A DNA stretch of 64,000 nucleotides from Argyresthia goedartella (GCA_949825045.1 OX463810.1:37706201-37770200); one strand, 5' to 3'. Counted from the first letter of the stretch, positions 32,004 through 44,745 are shown. Notes: a model not told the origin generated them from the sequence alone. Made by a program: numbers and translations.

Positions 32004-35000
32004 GAGACGGGGGTTTGGTGAGCCACAAGACAAACAAGAAACAATGATATCAATGCCGTGTACGTCCTGACACCTTTACCAGATACTAGTTTTTAGTCCT
32101 CAGAACTATAGTCAATGAGAGGTTCCATGAAGCCACGTTGAAAAATTGGAGATTAGTGCAGTACCTAAGCCAATTTATTATCGTTAACTGGGTAAAGGTC
32201 TGAGGAAATCCGACAAACGTTTCAAAAGGAATAATAATCCAGTGCGTTGATTAAAAATGTATGTCGGAGTAAACTTAACCTGCAGCAGACATTAATAAGA
32301 AAACAGTATGGAGGGTGAGTCTAGCATTTAGTAACAATTTAACAGGAAATCACCCTGACATAGTATTTTTTCATCAGGGTTCTATGTGGTATCCAATATT
32401 TTGTTTAAAAGACGTTATTAAGGTCAGATCCGATATCCCTAGACGCAATTCGTTATTTTAGTCACAAGGTGCATTTATTTCTTGTTATTGCCAACAGCAA
32501 CCTACCCCAAGCAGTCCGGTAACCCAACAAACACAAATGAACTGTATTTTACTACCCTAATACCATTAAAACAGTCACGGCACCTCTCAAATTCTTCTGC
32601 CACGACCATGAATGGGACACCCAATCGATAACTGTGTCACTAGGTTACCCACTCACCTTTTTTCCAACACTAAGATTTGCCTTCCAATAGATTTAGTATA
32701 TAGGCCTGGGAATTTTGAACGTTTTCGTAACAGTCCGAATTGTATTGAAGTCTTTTTCTAGGCTCGTTTTAGACCACTGACGCAGGCTGTTTGAATTCTG
32801 TCCGCACTGTATGGAGCGATCAATAGGCACAGGCTCCAGCGGGGGTAAGGCGGGGCGGAGTATGAGGCTGGAGGGGGATTCGTTCCCGTTCGCTGCCGGC
32901 AGATGCCATTTTCCATTTCTCCATACCTCCCGGAAGCACTTTGGGCGGGGAAACTCTGGATGGTGTGAACTGAACCCGCTAGATGGCGTGAGGTATGCAA
33001 AACAGTACGAGGAGGCATCTAAGGGTGCATCGATCGTGCTTCGTCCGAATTCAAAATTTTTGGCAGCCGCGAGTTTCTGTCGTTTTATAGCTAGTCAAGG
33101 AACTATACGTGTACAATTTTTCATGATTTATAGGGCCACCGGTCTAGGCTAGGTACTGTGCGTTGTCTGTCAATCACGATTTCAGTAAGCGTTTCATCAA
33201 TTAGATAGGTCATTGGTTATTGAAAGATGTTGATACAATGTTACAAGTAGGTAGGTATTTAAAATCTCATTTTTCTTGAATCAATCAATACACCTCATAT
33301 TTGCCGTCTCTTGAATTTAAGGAGTTGAAAAGGTGACAGTTACTGCTAAATGTATCCAATTCAAAATGTATTCGTTGATGATGATGAAGAGTGCAAACTG
33401 AATGTGAATAAACTATTCTAGAATATAATGTAATGTACTCCAAACAAGCTAATAAGATAGGTATAGGTATAGGTATCGATATAATTTATTTACATCTAAA
33501 TAAGTTTAAAAAACTGTTATTTTATGCCAATGGTTGTATAAAAAATATCCTTACATTACACCAACTAAAAGCAACTGATTAAAAGTGCTCTTCATAGCGA
33601 AAATTATTTATGTTAACTGTCTTAATTATCCCACCGAAAGCATTTGATGAAGATAGCTTAATTAAAATTTCCACAAGAGGATTGTGGCTTGGTTTAGCTA
33701 TTGTCCTCTTCGTTTGTTCCGGAGATGTCGTTACTTCTTTAGCACCCGTTTACTAAACGTTGGCATAAGCATCTCGGATTAGTTACTTTCGTAAAATATT
33801 ATTCTTCTTTTCTTACATTATTTTATTTATTACAGAAGCAATCGCCATACTTCTCCTACAGTGGTCCAATGTAGAGAAGAGGCAAAAAAAAACACAAAGG
33901 GTTCCGTACCATCGCACAAGAAAACTTATGCACTAAAAATAATAAAACGAAAAGAAAATATTAACAAAAGTTAAAGAAGGTGCAACCGACATCAAACTAA
34001 TTGCGACTAAATGTGACAATCCGCGAAATCTACGATCATATTTGAAACATGTTAATGTTTATTATATCGAGGGGAGTGTTAAAACAGGTCTCTTGTATGG
34101 CAACATAATATAATGCAACAGTAGTACAAATTGTGTGAAAATTTCAACTCTCTACCTATTACGATTCAGCGGATTCAGCTCACTGACGGACGTACGGACA
34201 GACGACAGACATACGGACAGAGGAAGCTAATGGACCCCATTACTAAGTTGGGCACCCTACGGGCACGAAACTCTAATATTTTACTTAGAATATATGAAAA
34301 TATTTACTCAGACATTTCGATTTTGAGTGAGTTTGAATAATTTTGACAACAGATCAAAAAAATCTCAGAGAAATAAGACCAGTGGCCTGCACCGACGGGG
34401 AAACAAATCGGAAAAGGGATAATGCTCTTCACCTTTAAATGCTCTCAAATTCGAGGAGGCTGTAATCTTCCACGTGATCTAACACTAAAATAAAACGCCA
34501 TTTCATTCATCCCAAAAAATTTCATGTTGATTAGGTGACCCTAAATAAAATATTTATCCAAATCCCAATTATACATGGTGGGATGATAAACCACATTTAA
34601 GCTCAGCCCAGCTCTGCGGAGCCAATTGACCCGTATAATGTATCGGTTTACGAGTGTGACCACTCTGTATAAGCGCCTAAATGAAACCATTTTGTATTTC
34701 ATTCGACGGCGCTAACTTAATTTGGCACTTTCAAATGAAATAACAGTAGAATTACCTTTCAGGTGTACTGTCAGATACACACAAAACTGTTTTCATATAA
34801 TTTTCAGCCGTGATAGCGGGGCGATTAGATATTTCGGAGAATCGTTATGAAATAAATCAACGATGAACTGAGCACAGTTGCCACTAGCAAGTTGTGATTC
34901 GCCCACTAGTTTGATCGGTCGGTGGACCTTTCTTTGCCATCACATTCGGAGCTCCTTACTCTGACTCACAAAGAGTAATAGCGGTTATAATTCGACAAAA

Positions 35001-36190
35001 GAGTCAACGCGGGGTGTCACGGACACCTAATCTCAAAAGCTCAATGCAGCTGGCGCTGGTGTACTTGAAAGAAATAAAGAAAGAAAAGAAATTTATTGGG
35101 AACTAACTCAACAGCACCAAAAACATACACAGCAAAAAAAAAAACTAAACAGACTTAAACTAAAAAAAATGAAATACATGCATAAAACTAAAAACTAAAA
35201 ATAACAAAAAAAACTTAAATCTAACTATGGTTTGGCACAATATTTTAATAACGATTCGAAATTATATTTTACAATAAATGGTGCTGTCATGTCAGCCCAC
35301 AAAAGGACACCACTCAGCATATGTTACGGCATCTGGGAGATGTCGCAACGCTGGTCTTCCGTGGCACCCAGGGCTCAAACAGGTAGGTAGGAGTAGCAAC
35401 TGGTGACGACTGTGTCTACATTTCCAGCGTCTTTGATCTATGTGATATGAAGTTGGAGGCTGTATATCTGTCAAAGTTGTCAAATAGAATTTGACAGCCT
35501 CCAACTACTTTTATAACAAGGCGTGCTAACCTCATTTGAGGTTAATTATGACAGTGTCAAGAGCATTTGAAAGATCAGGTGACGTGATTTTGAACCTATA
35601 GCCTCAGATGAATGAAACTCTTGGCCTCAGATGAATGAAACCACGCCAGCGCCAGGGAATAAAGGCGGACATAGATTACCAGACACAGTATACTGTGAGT
35701 GAGGATAGTGAACGATGAACGGAAGTGGGTGTGGAAGTATGGGAGTAAGCAGCGACATAATGTAAAATGTAAATGCCACTTCTTACTTCCATACCCAATT
35801 CTCACAATTCTTCCAGTGGGATGGGTGTGAAAGGGGTATTATATTGCCCCTAATTAGGGTCCCTTATGCCCTTACTAAGAGAGTGTAATAAGAGAAAGGC
35901 AGTAAGAACCCCTAATTAGGGCGAAAGAGGGGACCCGGCCCGCCTTACTCCCTTAAAGCGCTTATTGTACCACCCCGGCCAATGTACAGATAATAATACT
36001 TAGGCAGTTAGAACACTATTTTGTTTTATTTTTTTCCCTAATATTTTATTATTTCACTCAGGTAATTCCCCTTCTCCTTTTTTCTTAATAGTACTTGTTA
36101 TCGCAAGGACAGCCATAGCAATAGCGGCGTTTGAGACAGACCGTGATCTGGATAAAGGCGTACCTCTCGGTCTGGATATTAATGGGCTAC
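32004..36190. other. Putative long syndecan intron, no exon recognised
   Basis: No coding exon is seen. 32780-33060 is GC-richer, with overlapping open frames on both strands and no recognised product. Near 35071-35110 a minus-strand T-rich LINE or SINE 3' end is present. Two perfect CCCTAATTAGGG palindromes lie at 35848-35859 and 35910-35921. Confidence 0.3.
33890..34275 (+). repeat. Copy of the high-copy GGGTTCCGTA repeat
   Basis: It opens aaagggttccgtaccatcgc, contains ctgacggacgtacggacaga, and ends with the gggcaccctacgggcacgaa block. Parts are diverged compared with the copy at 37790. Confidence 0.6.
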
Positions 36191-36200
36191 ATTTATTATT

Positions 36201-36673
36201 TTTATTGGCTGCATGACGTCCAGCCGCTCCAAGGTTCGCTCTTTATTGGCTGCATGACGTCCAGCCGCTCCAAGGTTCGCTCTTTATTGGCTGCATGACG
36301 TCCAGCCGCTCCAAGGTTCGCTCTTTATTGGCTGCATGACGTCCAGCCGCTCCAAGGTTCGCTCTTTATTGGCTGCATGACGTCCAGCCGCTCCAAGGTT
36401 CGCTCTTTATTGGCTGCATGACGTCCAGCCGCTCCAAGGTTCGCTCTTTATTGGCTGCATGACGTCCAGCCGCTCCAAGGTTCGCTCTTTATTGGCTGCA
36501 TGACGTCCAGCCGCTCCAAGGTTCGCTCTTTATTGGCTGCATGACGTCCAGCCGCTCCAAGGTTCGCTCTTTATTGGCTGCATGACGTCCAGCCGCTCCA
36601 AGGTTCGCTCTTTATTGGCTGCATGACGTCCAGCCGCTCCAAGGTTCGCTCTTTATTGGCTGCATGACGTCCA
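36201..36673. repeat. 41-bp minisatellite, 11.5 copies
   Basis: Eleven complete 41-bp units (36201-36651) plus 22 bases of a twelfth. Unit start: tttattggctgcatgacgtc; unit end: aaggttcgctc. By eye the units are identical. Each contains TGACGTC, close to a cAMP-response-element core. There are no varied spacers, so this is not a CRISPR array. It lies in the presumed syndecan 5' intron or upstream region. Confidence 0.97.
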
Positions 36674-36949
36674 CAGACAGACTGAATACAGGACTGTTTC
36701 ATAAATAAAGAAAACCCCAAAAAATCTGACGCAAAATCAAACAAATAGAAATAAGTATGTGCGTGCGTGAAGAACACAGAATCAATGACTAATAGTACTA
36801 TGATATGATAGATAGAACCAATATCATGTGTGTCTGGAAGACCCGATGATTAGTTCAGCTGCACACCTATTCCCTATCAGTCAGTACCGGGGCTCGGCAT
36901 ACTAAAGGTGGGTCCAGTTCAGGCATGTTCTTTTGCCGTAACGTTAACG

Positions 36950-37028
36950 GCTAGTTTGGACGCCCGGATCGGCTGCGATCGAGACGCGCCGTACGACCGT
37001 GCCGTACCGAACGGGCGTCCAAACTAGC
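36950..37028. repeat. CpG-rich hairpin with 17-bp perfect arms
   Basis: Arms gctagtttggacgcccg (36950-36966) and its exact reverse complement (37012-37028) enclose 45 CpG-rich bases. It is probably the end or core of a small MITE. Confidence 0.6.
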
Positions 37029-37164
37029 GTTCTTGGATCGCGACGCTGATACGATACGGAGGTACGTTACGAACAATGGAATATGTCTGGACGCACTTTT
37101 AGGACGCAAGAATGCACAACCTCAGTTGATGATGATCAAGGCGTTCAATGCGTCTAGGCCGGAC

Positions 37165-37345
37165 CCAGTATTATTGTTTAACAATAATGCTAAGCCTCCG
37201 CTGTCTGTCTGTCAGTCTGTCTGACCGTCCGTCTGTCTGTCTGTCCGTCCGTCCGTCCGTCAGCGGGCTGTATCTCAGGAACCGTAATAGGAAGCGAAAA
37301 TGTGTATTTTTGTCGCCACTACAGCAACAAACACTGAACTATATG
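37165..37345 (+). repeat. Fragment of the high-copy GGGTTCCGTA repeat
   Basis: It includes 'gctaagcctccgctgtctgt', a long CCGT/CTGT-rich tract (37200-37260), 'ctcaggaaccgtaatagga' and 'acagcaacaaacactgaa'. It abuts the Helitron-like element. Confidence 0.65.
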
Positions 37346-37346
37346 A

Positions 37347-37582
37347 TCTAACTAATATTATAAATGTGAAAGTAGCGATGTTAGGAAGTTTGGATGTTTG
37401 TATGTTTGTGTCTCAATGACGCTAAAACGGCCGAACGGATTTGAATGAAATTTAGCACAGAGGTAGTTCATGAGCTAGATTAACATATAGGATAATTTTT
37501 ATCCACCAGAAGGAGGGTAACGTTATCTCGGTTAATGATAATTCCTACGAACACGCAGATGAAGTTGCGGGCATAAGCTAGT
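37347..37582 (+). mobile_element. Lep1-like non-autonomous Helitron
   Basis: It starts tctaactaatattataaatg, contains the conserved cggccgaacggatttgaatg and aggataatttttatccacca blocks, and ends gcgggcataagctagt with CTAGT. 5' TC and 3' CTAGT ends are typical of this lepidopteran family. It has no inverted ends and no coding frame. Confidence 0.75.
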
Positions 37583-38125
37583 ATTTCATAAATTAAAGGG
37601 GTCCCCACGCAAGAGACGTGTTCGCGGTATAACAAACCATATCATGACTCAAATATTGAATTGAATTGGCGGCTTATCACATAGCTGTGGTGACGCAATT
37701 GGTTTGATAGCGGATGAGTTAAGTTCTGGGTTGGGTCCACGTTCGGACATAATTAGTTACTATTTTGTTTTATCATTCTAAGGGTTCCGTACACAAAGGG
37801 TAAAAACGGGACCCTATTACTAAGACTCTGCTGTCTGTCCGTCTGTCTGTCGATCTGTCACCAGGCTGTATCTCAAGTTAGACAGTTGAAATTTTCACAG
37901 ATGATGTATTTCTGTTGCCGCTATAACAACAAATACTAAAAAACACAATAAATAAAATATTTAAGGGAGATCCCATACAACAATTCTTTCAATACCATAT
38001 ACAAACTTATGAATGCACCTGGTTAAGTACATGGAGTGTGGAAGTACCCGCACCAAACCTACCATTGTACGGTGGTACGGAACCCTTCGTGTGCGAGTTC
38101 GATTCGCACTTGGCCGTTTTTTTAT
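37583..38125 (+). repeat. High-copy GGGTTCCGTA repeat, fullest copy
   Basis: 37791 begins agggttccgtacacaaaggg; next come gggaccctattactaagact, ctgtctgtcgatctgtcacc and ggctgtatctcaagttagac. The copy ends with tggtacggaacccttcgtgt and ttcgattcgcacttggccg. The ends are partly inverted relative to each other. Upstream 37590-37740 resembles 14270-14420. A 53-base internal block near 37999-38052 recurs at about 56697-56750. Confidence 0.7.
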
Positions 38126-39044
38126 ACGATGGTACGGAACAATTGGCGGATTTTCACATATAACTCTCACTAAATAGTTAGAGCTCCGCACAACAAAATG
38201 TGACGACTGCGGGCACCGCGGTGCCGCTGCGTCACCTGAATTCAGATTATTGTTGCTTTTTGGTTGACTGTACTCATGCCGGCTTTCATTACATTGGGCG
38301 TAGCAATTATCCCCAATGGATTGTTTATTTTCACTAGTAGCGGGGCATTGTCGTAATTTGACCTTAGCATGGTTTTGCATGGTGACAGCACGAACCTACA
38401 TACTATAAAGTATCGAATTATTACTCAGATTTGAGAGTTTCTTCGACTTTCTTGTCCCCCAATGATTCACGACAGGCAGGACCCACGTGAGTTGACTTTG
38501 ACTTTACATATTTAAATCAAAGTACAGGTATTGAAATATGTTTAGGTAGTGTTTCCTAACTCAATATATAAACAAAATACGGAATATGCTTCAGCTTCTG
38601 CCCATACATCTCTTTGATGAACACACTAAGCTGTAATAACAATATATTGAAAGCGGCGCTATTAGATAGCGTAATTAAATTCCGATTGTTATAACTCCAT
38701 CCATTTTCATCTGGATTGGCCCAGTGCTCGGGGTAATGGCTACCTGTCTACTGTCTATATAGAAATAGCCTATCATTGGCCGTCCACGTCATTCCTCTTG
38801 TTGGACAAATTGAGCACACATTGGGCTGACAGCGGGTCGAAGACATTGATGTATAGCCTGCAGTTTAGAGTAGGTAGATGTAAAATGTGAAATATATATC
38901 TTCTATGTTGTAGGTGTAAACAAGAACATGTACATTTTGTCACGTGTTATGTTTACAGAGGCGACTGTGTCTCTTCTTGTAGCCTCGGTGTTACAAATTA
39001 ATGGGGTACAATAAAACGAATATGTGAATAACCATGAACAGCGG

Positions 39045-39440
39045 AATTACCTGAAATGAAATATTGAATGGTTTAGGCAACGCTTATTGACTAATTTTCG
39101 ACTGACTGGGCGACTTGGTGGATCAGGGTAGGTGAAGGATAAAAGAAGGATAGACCCTTTATCCTTTGTGTTAGGTTGAACATGTAAGAATAACAAAGTC
39201 CAACGCTCGTTTTGTATTCTATGTACTCGAATTAAGGGTTTCAAGTCGCTCTCAGTTTTATGCACAATTCAGTATGTTCCTGATCCAAAACTCTCTAGTC
39301 GCGTTCAGTTTTTCGGGCAATTCAGTATTTTGTCAGACAAAACCACTATTTTGTCAGACAAAACCACTATTTTGTCAGACAAAACCAGTATTTTTATTAG
39401 TATTTAGTATTTATATACGTTTAAAAACTACTCCAAAATA
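39045..39440 (+). repeat. Dispersed repeat, copy 1, with 21-bp tandem
   Basis: It shares gcggaattacctgaaatgaa, tccaacgctcgttttgtatt and ctctagtcgcg-type blocks, in the same order and orientation, with 48487-48870. Inside, 39323-39385 is three tandem 21-bp units (cagtattttgtcagacaaaac and variants). No coding capacity. Confidence 0.65.
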
Positions 39441-39565
39441 ATATTATTCACAGTTTTGATTTGGAGTTTAATTAACCGATTATAATTTTTTATCTACAAT
39501 TTAGCCAGCTCTCTAATAATCTACTTTCCTCATCCTGCTAAAGGTATGGATTGCTGGTCTTTTTA

Positions 39566-40187
39566 GGGTTCCGTAGAGAAACAAGGAACCCTTATAGTTT
39601 CGTCAAGTCTGTCTCTCCGTCCGTCCGTCCGTATGTCACAGCAACTTTATGCAGAAACTATTAGGACTACACAATTAAAACTTGTATGAAGATTGTATTC
39701 TGTGAACCGCTTTAAGATTTTTGTACAAAAAATTAAAAATTAAAATAATTAAAGGGGGCTCATGGAACTGAAACCAATATATTTTTTTTCACCAAACCTA
39801 TATGTGTGGGGTGTCTATAGATAGGTCTTTAAATATAAAGTTGAGGTTCCTGAAACCATTTTTCCTCAAAGTAAATCGTTGAAGATACAGACGCTTCCAA
39901 AGTGGAAAAATGTGTCTCCCCCCCTCTAACTTTTAAAGTAAGAGAGTAAAAAATCTATTAACAATATATGCTGTGAATCTCAATACACACTTTCAACGAA
40001 AATTGGTTTGAACAAAATAAAATGAGCAGTTTTTAAGATATAAAACAATTATTTAAAACCGCAAATATAACTTTGTCATACATACAAAAACTATGAAAAA
40101 CAAAGTTACGATACAAACATCCAGTCTCATAATTACTTGCTACAACGGAACCCTTCATGGGCGAGTCCGACTCGCACTTGGCCACTT
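39566..40187 (+). repeat. Longer variant of the GGGTTCCGTA repeat
   Basis: It starts agggttccgtagagaaacaa, contains tctctccgtccgtccgtccg, and ends about 620 bp later with cggaacccttcatgggcgag and tccgactcgcacttggcca. The interior differs from the common short form, including an A/T-rich block with cctccccccctctaac-like sequence near 39915. Confidence 0.6.
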
Positions 40188-40263
40188 TATTAACTAAGCT
40201 CACCTTTATATATATATATCTTATGTGTTTTAAAGGTTTAGTGCAGACATTAAAGAAATTACG

Positions 40264-40337
40264 AAACTGCGCCTGAGCAGAAAGGGCTGAATGCATGTTC
40301 AAACTGCGCCTAAGCAGAAAGGGCTGAATGCATGTTC
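40264..40337. repeat. 37-bp tandem duplication
   Basis: Two units (40264-40300, 40301-40337) beginning aaactgcgcctgagcagaaa, with one difference (gag versus aag). Confidence 0.85.
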
Positions 40338-41968
40338 AAAATCCTAAATTTTCCTTCAATCGAGGAAACTCTTTTGTTTTCAGTAAAGTAGAAGATTCGG
40401 ATTTGCAACTACCTGAATTAGTTAATAATTTAGCGCTGGTTAACGGTTAGGGAGAAGTTGTTAGCGAAACATGCACGTTTATTTCGAGCTCTCTGGTGCC
40501 CTCTTTGTTAGGAGTACAAGATAAGCTTTCGTTAAGCCGGAAATTCGGTGTACTGAAAAGATAACGCTATTAAGTTACCATTAAAACTGTGTGTGTAACC
40601 TTTGACACACACGTACAAATTTTTCGTTTGTTATCTTCGTGTTAATATGAATTTGTATTAAGCAGGTACTGGATTTCATGAACCGTGTACCTATTTACTT
40701 TTGTACAAATTAGCTAACTGAAATGCGAACTTGCTAAAAACGTGCAGAAATATTCGGTAATATTAGATTTTGTAACCTTCTATCGAAATAAACTTGGTGA
40801 AAATCCTGGCGTGTCAAAGATATTGGTGCGGATGGACGTCTCCTCGTGAGAGCTTAGAGCTAAAAGTGAAACTGCTTAATTTTGCAAAGTTTAATGGAAC
40901 TTCGCTGAGGGTATTCTAAGGGCATAATGGAGAAACATCAACGGTGGAAGCTGCGAGCTCCAAAGTGTGTTGGCTTGATGGATTATAAACATCCACCTCC
41001 GGGGAGCTCCAACAACTTTGAGAAAAGCCGGAAAACGAGCAATATTGGCATAAAGACGTTACGTAAAAATACTGGAGTAAGTAAGCCATACCTTGCCTCC
41101 CCGTATGAGAAAAGGCGTGACGCTATGTTATTTGTTATTATAAGCCTCTATTTGGCATTGTCTGTGAGAAACGGAAATACTGGCAGCTGGGCGGGCCGAT
41201 ATGTAAAATAGTATTCAGGACTCATCAGGCAAACATTCTACGACGTAATAGCTTTAAAAACACCTAAATTAAGTCCTTATATTCATGGTGACATAAAAGA
41301 GTTACCTCGGATCGGAAAAGACAAGTGCTGGCGACGTATTACAGCATGTAACATAAGTTAAAATATTGAATAAATTATTTTTTGACTTGAAAATATTTTT
41401 GACAAATAGTGAAGTTTGTTTTTTTGAACAATTTGTATGTGGTTTGAGTGGTGTAGTTTGAGTCGAGCGCATTGTTTGCGCTCTCTTTGTGGTAGTAATT
41501 AACGCTGACAGTTTTGACTGACATTTTACCTTAACCTGCACTCAATGTGCACGTAACTTTACTGCCAAGATTTGCTATATAAGTCATATGAAGGCACATG
41601 ATCGACGCCCCACAACCAACCAGGGACCTCATAAAGCAGTCGCCGTGGCCGGATACGTCGTGAACTCATCATCAAAGTTTTTGACTCAGTAGAAAATACT
41701 TAAGAAAATTGCTGGGACACACAAAACTGTCATAATATTAGCTGAATTTTGTTCTCTATGGTACGCAGAAGCAAAATAATTGCCCAACTCGCTCTAATGA
41801 ACGCGCTTTGATACATTATTGAATTTCAAATATAGTCACATTTTAAATTCATATTAACTGAGTTCACATCAACGAACGAGCATTTCTATCGGGCTTTTCA
41901 ACCTTTGCAGAATCTGTAACCTATAAAGCCTGCCGTTTGGCATGTATTTCTATTATTATTAACCGATT

Positions 41969-42013
41969 GAAGGCTTGCAGGTCAATTACTAAGTAATTGA
42001 CCTACAAGCCTTC
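41969..42013. other. 45-base near-perfect hairpin
   Basis: 21-base arms (41969-41989 and 41993-42013) are reverse complements with a single mismatch and a 3-base loop. Arm start: gaaggcttgcaggtcaatta. The loop is too tight for a typical microRNA precursor, so it is more likely a palindromic duplication. Confidence 0.6.
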
Positions 42014-43479
42014 CCTTGTACTATCAATAGAACTGATATGGGTCACTATCGTTTGTTCTTTGTTTTCATTCAACGAGTTCAGTTAGTGACGTAGCCGATT
42101 GATACTAGCGTTGATTTGATCCTTATTATCCTTTCCTTTGCAGAATTGGAAAATATTGAAATGTAGTATTTTTATACTGGTTGTACCAGAAAGGTGAGTC
42201 TTTGAAGGGGTTGACAAGCTTAAGTAAATGCGATTTAAATGTTTTTATCACAACTGTTAATTCCTCAGAATTATGTCATATCAACCCCTGTATTTTGAGC
42301 CTATCTAGATTGATCGGTAAATCGTAATTCATGTCCCTTTTTATAAAATTAATGTTTTATGAGGAAATAAACACAAAATTTACTTCTTTACGTCAAACTT
42401 TTACTTTTACAGGAAAAATCCTGAAACCGCATCACATTTTCCGTGTTTTTAACTAACTCGTTTCGCCCCCGTCACCTGCACGTGACGTTTCGTTAATTAT
42501 AATACGCCCCGTTTCCTTCGTACGGAAAGTCGCCCACTACCTTCAGTCGACAAAAAAACAACATTTCACCTTATCTTTCATTATACTCGACAGTTGACAA
42601 AACTATCCATAAGAATTAAAAGTCGAAAATACTGTACATAGGCTCTCTTCGATAAATCAATCATCTCTTTGATTCATTATGTCAATAACCAAAATGGGTG
42701 GGCAGGCCTTTGATACAGGTTAAAGGAGCCCACCCACTGTGTGGAACCCAACAATAATCTCTGTTTATTTTTAGACTTTTATATATATTTTGTATCAAGC
42801 GAATATGCTCATTAGATCCAAGAAGGAGAAATACCTGGTTTGATCGAAGGTTTTCTTGAAACCCTTGTGTTTCAGGTGTACCTCAGAAGCTCATAAAGTC
42901 TGTGGGTCTCCACAATAGGAGTCTTCCTATTAAACTCCAATTATGAAACGGTGTTGAACAATACCTATGATTGAATAGTAATCTCTTTGCAGTCAGTCCA
43001 TCACGGGATATTGAACATCACACATTAAGTAAAGTAGGTTAGCTATATATACGCAATATGCTCGCGATAGTGATGTGAGTGTGACCTAAATGAGATGATT
43101 GATTGAAAATTAGCAGTATTGACTGTGTTAATTAAATTTGATTGAACCTATTCAAACTGCGTGTGTTGTGTACGTTTGTTTGAGCTTTACAAGGGCTTGT
43201 TACTTGTTATTTTATTACTCATATGATACATGCAGCTGCTATTATAAGTGCACGATGTTTAAATAGGATTAACTTAATTTTAGTTTTAGCTCCGTAAGCA
43301 ATACTAATACGCAATTACTATAATTATTACTTAAAAGTAAAGTTATGCCAAAGCCACACCATCTGAGCAGCTGACAGCCTGTCATAGTATCATTGTTGTT
43401 GAAGAAGCGTATCTTCGAACAAATGCCGTTTCTAAGTAGAATACAAGTAGAAGACAATAGTCGAGCTAAAATCGACGGA

Positions 43480-43886
43480 ATTATGTCGCGTCGGATTTCC
43501 GTAGTGTCGAAGAAAACTCATGTCGAAGATGAATTTGTCGGAGTCATGGACTCAGCTCGAGCAGCTGCTCATCGTCATCGTCGTCAACTACCGGTGATGA
43601 TGAGTTCTCGCAATTCTTGCTACATCAGTGCTTGCAGACAAAGGAGCATTTTAAACCTGCCCTACATGAAGAGCAGGCCCCCAGTGTTGCTGTGCATCCA
43701 TCCCCACTCCACTGGGTCCTTGGTGTTGCCAACCATGTCTGTGCTTGATGGACTCACCGGTAAGTATACAAACCAAACTTTGACCATTTTTGACGCTTTC
43801 TCAAGCCATGACGAGATCGATGAGGCTGGTGCCCTATTGCAAGCTGTAGACTTTATTCCACTTTTCCCTAGCTTTGCAAATAACAA
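43480..43886 (-). pseudogene. Transposon-encoded protein relic with Cys-rich tail
   Basis: The minus strand encodes WFVYLPVSPSS, then NTKDPVEWGWMHSNTGGLLF. After a frameshift and partial loss it reads AGLKCSFVCKHxCSKNCENS (x marks a stop), followed by VVDDDDDEQLLEL. The W-W-HTNTGGL--- then C--C-G--C-N pattern with an acidic tail occurs in a multi-copy insect transposon-associated protein with a CXC-like cysteine cluster. At least one stop and one frameshift break it. The 172-codon plus-strand frame over the same bases is its shadow. The family name is uncertain. Confidence 0.45.
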
Positions 43887-44236
43887 AGCTGGGAAAAAAC
43901 TTCGTTTTTAACCGACTTCAAAAAGGAAGAGGTTCTCAATTCGTCTGTTTATTTTTGAAGTAAAACTTCTTTTCGCACTCTTGACTTGGGGAGTAAGCTG
44001 GCGAATGCGTGACGAGAGCGTTACGAAAAGTGTGATCGGGCGAGGCGAACGAGAGGTGCGCACATTTTCTTTCCCTCTTCCTCTCATAGCCAGACACAGT
44101 GCAGGTGATGTATTTTTGAAGCATTAGAGCTAAAAAAGTTTTACTTCAGTTGTGTGGTCTAAAAAAGCACACTCTTTTTGTGTGTTTGTTACGCGATTAC
44201 TCCGTCAATTATGAATCGAGTTTGATGATTCTGAAT

Positions 44237-44662
44237 TTTATCTACACACGTATCATAAACCCGCTTTGCTGCGTCCAAAAACCGCACGTTACGATCAGCA
44301 TAATGTTAAACTACTTTGTAAAAGCTCATTTCTTACCTAAATATTGAACATTATGACCATAATGTGTAAATTTTCTACATATTATGATTGACACATTGAT
44401 GACATTCAAATATCGAATGCCGACGCCCGCCTGCGTGCCGCCCCTACCTTTGTCTGTGAAGTTGCCGGTCAAACATGCGGTTCCTGAACACATCAAAGAG
44501 AGCTTATGATATGTGTGTAGATAAACTAGTGTATGTAACTGTACATAATTAGGCATTACAACTCTCGAGTGATATTATTATGAAACTCGCCTTTGGCTCG
44601 TTTTATAAACCCACTCTCGGGTTTCAATGCCCTCCATTATGTACCAGTCACATAAACTACTA
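44237..44662 (-). repeat. Compound fold-back plus TIR element, copy 2
   Basis: This is the reverse-oriented copy of 5823-6223 and 63176-63636. The TIR part is 44237-44525; the fold-back part is 44526-44662 with apex ctcgcctttggctcg. Both parts keep the same order and orientation to each other as in the other copies. Confidence 0.8.
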
Positions 44663-44745
44663 TAAAAAGTCAAAAAAGTGTAATAATATCCCAATATAAA
44701 ATAATATTCAGACAATGTAATGCACTCAGCATTACCCATCAAAAC

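Noticed and set aside
36201..36673. CRISPR array
   Set aside because: The units are contiguous and identical with no variable spacers, and the genome is eukaryotic. It is a minisatellite.
37961..38380. 139-codon minus-strand frame
   Set aside because: Part of it reads through the high-copy GGGTTCCGTA repeat. No conserved motif or splice context was seen.
43393..43911. 172-codon plus-strand gene
   Set aside because: The opposite strand encodes a recognisable transposon-protein relic, and the plus frame has no family features.
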